The translations under genes and the position numbers were made by a program. From Pseudanabaena yagii GIHE-NHR1 (GTDB taxonomy: Bacteria; Cyanobacteriota; Cyanobacteriia; Pseudanabaenales; Pseudanabaenaceae): DNA of 64,000 bases. The DNA is taken from the NCBI RefSeq assembly GCF_012863495.1, contig NZ_JAAVJL010000001.1:2290001-2354000 (forward strand). The letters run 5' to 3'. Shown here piece after piece: positions 59,747 through 64,000 of this stretch (positions are counted from its first letter, which is position 1; every line of letters begins with the position of its first letter). The notes under the pieces are model-generated. The model saw only the letters and a program-made list of their open reading frames with translations, was not told the origin of the DNA and did not search any database.

Positions 59747-61156
59747 CTATGGGTTATCATCTTCAATTTGATGGTTACTCTCATCAATGAGGATAGAATC
59801 TGAGGAATCACGATAGTCAAATAATTCAACGGCACTATCTTCGATAAAGATTTCTCCTGAAGGCTCATCATAACTAAATAGCTCAGCATAGCGACCCCAA
59901 TCCATTGCTGTCCTGAGTTGTCGTTGCGCTTCTTTACTAGTGAAATAATTCTCTAGGATATCGAGAACTAGTTCCTCAGAAATCCGATGATTGCGTTTAG
60001 CTAATAAAAGCTGACAAATCTGTTGGACTAAGCGAATGTGTTGCTGCAACAAATCACGAATAATTGCTTTGCGTTCATCAATATTACTATTGATAAACTT
60101 CTCTCCATTGGCTGACAGTTGAATATCCCCCTCAGTAACAGCAACTAGTTCCATTAATTTACTCGCATCAACAATTGGGAGTAAATCATCGACTTCTAAT
60201 AACAGTTCTTGGGCAATACGATAAATATCCTTCTCTTGCCGACCTTCAAGTAGTTCCAATAAACCAGCTACTGATCCAATCCGCACATGGGGCAAAGATT
60301 GATATTTCGGTTGAGAAGGTGGTTTGGTTGTCGGGATAGAAGAAGTGGTGGTGGGCTGTGTGGAAATATCAGGGAGATCGGGATTAGTGAGGATTTTATA
60401 AACTTGGTCAACTAAAGCTTGGAATTCAGGGCTTTTGCGATCGCGATAATGGGGTAACGTGATTGGCAAATCGGCACGAATCCGTCCGGGGTTGCGACCT
60501 AATACAATCACGCGATCGGCAAGTGTCACTGCTTCTTCGATCCCATGAGTCACGATTAAAATCGATTTAGTGGGAATTCTTTTTTCAAGCCATAGGTCAA
60601 GTAGTTCAAAGCGCAAGTTTTCTGCCGTCAGTACATCTAGAGCTGAAAATGGCTCGTCCATGCACAATAGCTCAGGTTCAACAGCCAAAGCTCTTGCAAA
60701 ACCAACACGTTGCCGCATTCCACCTGAAAGTTCTTTAGGATAGGCGTTTTCAAAGCCATCTAAGCCAATGACATCGATCATGCGGAGTGCTTTTTGTAAT
60801 CTTGTATCCTTTGGTTCCCCCTTGGCTTTCAATCCCAGTTCCACATTTTCGAGAACCGTGAGCCAAGGGTAAAGTGCAAAATTTTGAAAGACGATCGCGA
60901 CTCCAGGATTTAAGCCCACTAGAGGACGATTGTAATACAACACCCTGCCGCTAGAAGGTGGAATCAAACCTGCAATCATTCGCATAATTGTTGATTTGCC
61001 AGATCCCGAAGGACCTAACAACGCAATAATTTCACCTACTTGCAACTGACAATTAATATTTTCAATGATTGAGATAGTCTGTCCATTTGGTTGTAAGTAA
61101 GACTTCCCAATATTCTCTAAAGCAATAAAGCTGGTTTTTGCGGCGTTTTGAACCAT
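59747..61156 (-). CDS. NitT/TauT-type ABC ATPase with AAA-associated C-terminal domain
   Basis: A 469-aa ATPase from the ATG at 61156; the longer TTG start at 61213 adds 19 residues without a ribosome-binding site. Walker A is LLGPSGSGKST, the Q-loop lies in FQNFALYPWLTVLE, the ABC signature is LSGGMRQRVGFARAL, Walker B is LLCMDEPFSALD, and the H-loop is VTHGIEEAV. Beyond about residue 260 a Pro/Thr linker leads to a helical domain (about 310-450) of the AAA-associated C-terminal type, seen in this subfamily and probably regulatory. The last 30 residues are acidic. It is the first gene of the two-gene transporter operon. Confidence 0.92.
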   Translation of the reverse strand: MVQNAAKTSFIALENIGKSYLQPNGQTISIIENINCQLQVGEIIALLGPSGSGKSTIMRMIAGLIPPSSGRVLYYNRPLVGLNPGVAIVFQNFALYPWLTVLENVELGLKAKGEPKDTRLQKALRMIDVIGLDGFENAYPKELSGGMRQRVGFARALAVEPELLCMDEPFSALDVLTAENLRFELLDLWLEKRIPTKSILIVTHGIEEAVTLADRVIVLGRNPGRIRADLPITLPHYRDRKSPEFQALVDQVYKILTNPDLPDISTQPTTTSSIPTTKPPSQPKYQSLPHVRIGSVAGLLELLEGRQEKDIYRIAQELLLEVDDLLPIVDASKLMELVAVTEGDIQLSANGEKFINSNIDERKAIIRDLLQQHIRLVQQICQLLLAKRNHRISEELVLDILENYFTSKEAQRQLRTAMDWGRYAELFSYDEPSGEIFIEDSAVELFDYRDSSDSILIDESNHQIEDDNP

Positions 61157-61587
61157 AATGTTATCTGTGCAGGTATTGTGAGCTACATAGATAGGGAAGT
61201 TTTCGCTACCCAACCCAATACATTATCAGCTAAGAGTGTCCAGAATTTGCACTACACCTGTTTTTTGACTGGTTGTAGTATATTTTGTACTACCTACTAA
61301 AGTTTGGACGAATATGATATAGCCTGTTGAAGCTTGAAGTAGTACAGAGAAATTTTTGAAAGTGCGGCTAAGCTGCACTTTCAAAAATTTCTCTAGGTTT
61401 TAAGTCAGAGCAACTTCATCGCACCACAAAAAATCAGTTCTTTATTCAAACCCCAAACCCAAAAATATAAGTCATATAGAAGAGAATTAAGTTTTAAACC
61501 GCTCTGAAGGCTAGAATAATAACTACTTTGCTTAAAATGCATTGACCCTTTACTTGTAGTCCATACACCTGACATCTTTAGACCTCA
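61157..61587. other. Intergenic region with a long perfect hairpin
   Basis: 61346-61394 pairs AGAGAAATTTTTGAAAGTGC with GCACTTTCAAAAATTTCTCT around a 9-base loop, a 20-bp perfect stem of the AAAGTGC hairpin family found at gene ends in this window. Both neighbouring genes diverge from this interval, so it is not an ordinary terminator. No ORF or RNA gene was recognised. Confidence 0.75.
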
Positions 61588-62826
61588 ATGTCCTACTCTC
61601 TTGTCCCTGTCCCTCTCGGTTCCTTGCAAATTAATGAACTGATCTACACTGAAGATGTATTAGGGACAAGTTCCACCAAATCAGCAACTTTCTCTTTAAT
61701 TATTCCTACCTATAATGAGAGCAAAAATTTAGAGAAGTTAGTTGAGGTTCTCAGTCAAATTTTAAATAGCTATTGGGAGGGAAACTACGAGTTAATTATT
61801 GTTGATGATGATAGTCCAGATCGAACGTGGCAAGTGGGATTGGAATTAATGCCTCACTATCCCAAATTGCGCGTGATGCGTCGGCAACAGGAAAAGGGAC
61901 TATCAACAGCAGTGATTCGGGGTTGGCAAGCTGCACAGGGGGAAATCTTGGGTGTGATTGATGGTGATTTACAACATCCCCCTGAAACCCTGATTAATAT
62001 GCTCAATGAGATGCAAAATGGAGCAGATTTAGTTGTTGCTAGTCGGCATGTTGAAGGTGGTGGAGTTAGTGATTGGGGATTTATCCGTCGGGTTCTTTCC
62101 CGAGGAGCGCAGATGTTGGGATTAATCATTTTACCGAATGTGATCGGTCGGGTTTCTGATCCGATGAGTGGTTATTTTATGGTTAGGCGCAGTGCGATCG
62201 CTAATTGCTTGATGAATCCATTGGGATACAAAATTTTGATTGAAGTCTTAGGACGTGGAAATGTCGGTAAGGTCGCAGAGGTAGGTTATATATTTCAGGA
62301 GCGCCAAGAGGGAGAGAGTAAGGTTACTTGGCGGCAGTATGTAGATTACATTATGCATTTACTAAGACTGCGATCGCGGGGCAGAATTAGTAGAATTCGC
62401 GAAAGGCTGAGGGTTCCTATTAAGCGTTTTTTAAAATTTGGCATCGTTGGCTTTAGTGGAGTATGTGTAGATATGGCAATCTTATACTTGCTCAGCGATG
62501 CCTCAACCTTACACTGGGGATTGACCCGCAGTAAAATCATTTCTTCGGAAGTTGCAGTGATCAACAATTTTTTATGGAATGATCTATGGACATTTAGTGA
62601 TATTTCTAGTCATCAAAAGGGATGGCGCAAAAGGATTAAGCGGTTTTTGAAGTTCAACTTTATTTGCTTATTTGGAATGGGATTAAATTTGATCATTCTC
62701 AATCTGCTCTACAACTATGCTCATATCAATCAATATCTTGCTAACTTAATTGCGATCGCGATTGTGACTATATGGAACTTCTGGTTTAATCTCAAACTGA
62801 GCTGGCGAGTTACTCAAACTAAATAA
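61588..62826 (+). CDS. Glycosyltransferase family 2 fused to a GtrA-like membrane domain
   Basis: A 412-aa membrane enzyme. Residues about 35-260 are a GT-A domain of the dolichyl-phosphate mannose/glucose synthase type: FSLIIPTYNES, IIVDDDSPDRTW, the DXD-like VIDGDLQHPPE and SDPMSGYFMVRR. Residues about 285-405 contain four hydrophobic helices typical of GtrA/DPMS-like anchors (LKFGIVGFSGVCVDMAILYL and others). It probably charges a polyprenyl phosphate with a sugar for surface glycan or glycolipid decoration. The donor sugar is unknown. Confidence 0.9.
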   Translation: MSYSLVPVPLGSLQINELIYTEDVLGTSSTKSATFSLIIPTYNESKNLEKLVEVLSQILNSYWEGNYELIIVDDDSPDRTWQVGLELMPHYPKLRVMRRQQEKGLSTAVIRGWQAAQGEILGVIDGDLQHPPETLINMLNEMQNGADLVVASRHVEGGGVSDWGFIRRVLSRGAQMLGLIILPNVIGRVSDPMSGYFMVRRSAIANCLMNPLGYKILIEVLGRGNVGKVAEVGYIFQERQEGESKVTWRQYVDYIMHLLRLRSRGRISRIRERLRVPIKRFLKFGIVGFSGVCVDMAILYLLSDASTLHWGLTRSKIISSEVAVINNFLWNDLWTFSDISSHQKGWRKRIKRFLKFNFICLFGMGLNLIILNLLYNYAHINQYLANLIAIAIVTIWNFWFNLKLSWRVTQTK

Positions 62827-62841
62827 GGAACAGGCAAGAAA

Positions 62842-62877
62842 TTTTTTAAAAGTGTTGCTTCGCAACACTTTTAAAAG
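62842..62877 (+). terminator. Hairpin terminator after the glycosyltransferase gene
   Basis: TTTTTAAAAGTGTTGC, TTC loop, GCAACACTTTTAAAA: a perfect stem 16 bases after the stop codon. It is a member of the AAAGTGTTGC hairpin family. There is only a short T tract in the arm itself. Confidence 0.7.
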
Positions 62878-62940
62878 TTAGATCAAAGCACGCTAAAGTG
62901 TTGCTATAAGCGCCATTTTATCTACTGAAGTTTAAGTTTT

Positions 62941-63477
62941 ATGACTTTCTCCACAATTACTTTACCAACTTGGGTCACGCTATCACGGCTGATTGCGATT
63001 CCGATCATCTTTGGACTGTTCATCTGGCAAGATAGTGAACTGACTCGTCTAATTGCACTCACTGTATTTTTGATTGCGGCGGTTACGGATTGGTTAGATG
63101 GATATTTAGCAAGAAAACTTAATCAAATTACTGAACTAGGAAAATTTCTCGATCCCCTTGTTGATAAAGTCCTGACGATCGCTTTGTTTCTTTTATTTAT
63201 TGAGTTGGGACAGGTTCCAGCATGGGCAGTGTTTGTGATTATCACCCGCGAGTTATTGATTACGGCGTGGCGTGGTGCTCCTAGCAGTGCCAGTGACACA
63301 GGCACATCACCAATTATTGCCGCAAATTTGTGGGGAAAAGCAAAAACGGTGATGCAAATTGTGGCGATCGCTGCGTTATTGGTCAAAATCCCCTATGCGA
63401 TCGCCTTTTTCTGGATTGCAGTAGCACTCACGTTGATTTCTGGCATTCTCTATGTTGTGCCAACCTCAAAGAGCTAG
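62941..63477 (+). CDS. pgsA: CDP-diacylglycerol-glycerol-3-phosphate 3-phosphatidyltransferase
   Basis: Makes phosphatidylglycerol phosphate in the inner membrane; phosphatidylglycerol is essential for photosystems in cyanobacteria. The 178-aa protein has the CDP-alcohol phosphotransferase signature DGYLARKLNQITELGKFLDP then LVDK (DG-X2-AR-X8-G-X3-D-X3-D) at about residues 37-62, and five to six helices. The N-terminal TLPTWVTLSRLIAIP is typical of PgsA. The gene stands alone between two hairpins/intergenic gaps. Confidence 0.93.
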   Translation: MTFSTITLPTWVTLSRLIAIPIIFGLFIWQDSELTRLIALTVFLIAAVTDWLDGYLARKLNQITELGKFLDPLVDKVLTIALFLLFIELGQVPAWAVFVIITRELLITAWRGAPSSASDTGTSPIIAANLWGKAKTVMQIVAIAALLVKIPYAIAFFWIAVALTLISGILYVVPTSKS

Positions 63478-63564
63478 TTATAATTCATGAATAGTTTCTT
63501 ACGCTTAGTAAGAGAGCATTAGATTATAATTAAATACTAGAGTTGCGGTTGGAGTAAGGTTCTC

Positions 63565-64000
63565 ATGGCGACATCACAAACACTGGGCAAAGCGTTTGGC
63601 AATCTATTAGGTGGACGCTTTCGAGTTGTGCAGACGATCGCTGATGATACCTATACTCAGACCTACTTGGTTGAAGATACAGTTGCGGCAGAGATGCCCC
63701 GTTGGATTGCCAAAAGTTTCTGTCTCATTAATAAAACTAATTTACAATTAGATTGGGCGCGATCGCTATTTCGGAGTGAAGTTCCCAAATTGCAGCAACT
63801 TAGCGATCGCAGTAATGACTTTCCTAAAATCACAACCTATTTTGAGCAGGAGGAGGAATTTTATATCGTTGAAGAAGCTATTGATGGAACTCGACTCAGT
63901 GATGAAATAGCCAAAGGCAGACTATATAACGAGTCGGAAGTTATTAATTTTTTGCAGCAACTGCTCGCAAGTTTGCATATTGCCCATAGTGCCAATATGG
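63565..64000 (+). CDS. Ser/Thr protein kinase-like protein, 5' part only
   Basis: The ATG at 63565 opens a frame that runs off the window end (145 codons visible). It reads LLGGRFRVVQTIADDTYTQTYLVED, a protein-kinase N-lobe with a degenerate glycine loop, then WIAKSFCLIN with the likely Lys, LFRSEVPKLQQL for the alpha-C helix, and FYIVEEAIDGTRLSDEI, the hinge. This matches cyanobacterial eukaryote-type kinases. Catalytic-loop motifs lie beyond the window, so activity cannot be judged. Confidence 0.8.
   Translation, partial: MATSQTLGKAFGNLLGGRFRVVQTIADDTYTQTYLVEDTVAAEMPRWIAKSFCLINKTNLQLDWARSLFRSEVPKLQQLSDRSNDFPKITTYFEQEEEFYIVEEAIDGTRLSDEIAKGRLYNESEVINFLQQLLASLHIAHSANM

Noticed and set aside
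1-64000. tRNA or rRNA genes
   Set aside because: I scanned the intergenic gaps for cloverleaf-like sequence with GGTTCGA-type T-arms and found none convincing.

Overview
The window is chromosomal DNA from a cyanobacterium. It encodes cytochrome c-550 of photosystem II (psbV), plastocyanin (petE), a heme oxygenase, the aerobic Mg-protoporphyrin ester cyclase, a CyaC-type adenylate cyclase and a cobalamin-dependent ribonucleotide reductase, and it is dense in the cyanobacterial HIP1 octamer GCGATCGC. A Pseudanabaena-like organism is my guess from gene content and base composition; nothing in the window proves the genus.

Layout. 1-8983: a decayed nrdJ fragment, the intact nrdJ, several toxin-antitoxin (TA) loci in different states of decay, a DUF4209/HEPN-like gene, a MITE inserted in parE and an IS630 copy. 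8984-12820: a compact low-oxygen tetrapyrrole operon, heme oxygenase - hemN - bacteriohemerythrin - acsF, ending in a strong terminator. 12894-23040: murE, a cyaC-like hybrid kinase/adenylate cyclase, and a four-gene BMP-type (nucleoside-like) ABC importer. 23108-30090: a two-gene P-loop ATPase + STAND/WD40 module (432 and 1883 aa). 30091-34789: a mobile-element zone (broken IS110 with a candidate guide-RNA leader, truncated uma2, an IS4 copy carrying an IS630 copy, an IS256-like MITE). 34790-39380: a STAND-TPR protein with 13 near-identical TPRs, then mazEF-like and DUF433 TA genes, bracketed by a repeated piece of the TPR gene's 3' end. 39410-48621: alpha/beta hydrolase and desaturase (overlapping), a secreted ricin-CAP protein, a double alpha/beta hydrolase, an orphan Dpp-type permease, hisA and a large C39-type peptidase. 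49017-50364: a small protein, psbV and petE. 50430-57821: a nested insertion-sequence complex. 57902-64000: an NitT/TauT-type ABC permease and ATPase, a GT2-GtrA glycosyltransferase, pgsA and the start of a Ser/Thr-kinase-like gene.

The most striking structure is the 7.4-kb nest at 50430-57821. A MITE was entered by an IS1634-family element, whose transposase gene was then hit three times (IS630, IS5, an IS4-like element); the IS630 and the IS4-like element each then took a copy of a second IS4 element. At every insertion except the IS1634-into-MITE step, removing the element plus one target duplication restores an open reading frame exactly, so the order of events can be read from the sequence.

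The strongest candidates for less-described biology are the ATPase/STAND-WD40 pair, the STAND-TPR locus with flanking TA genes, the DUF4209/HEPN-like gene with its 49-aa partner, and the double-headed alpha/beta hydrolase. All functional assignments come from motif recognition by eye; no database search was run.
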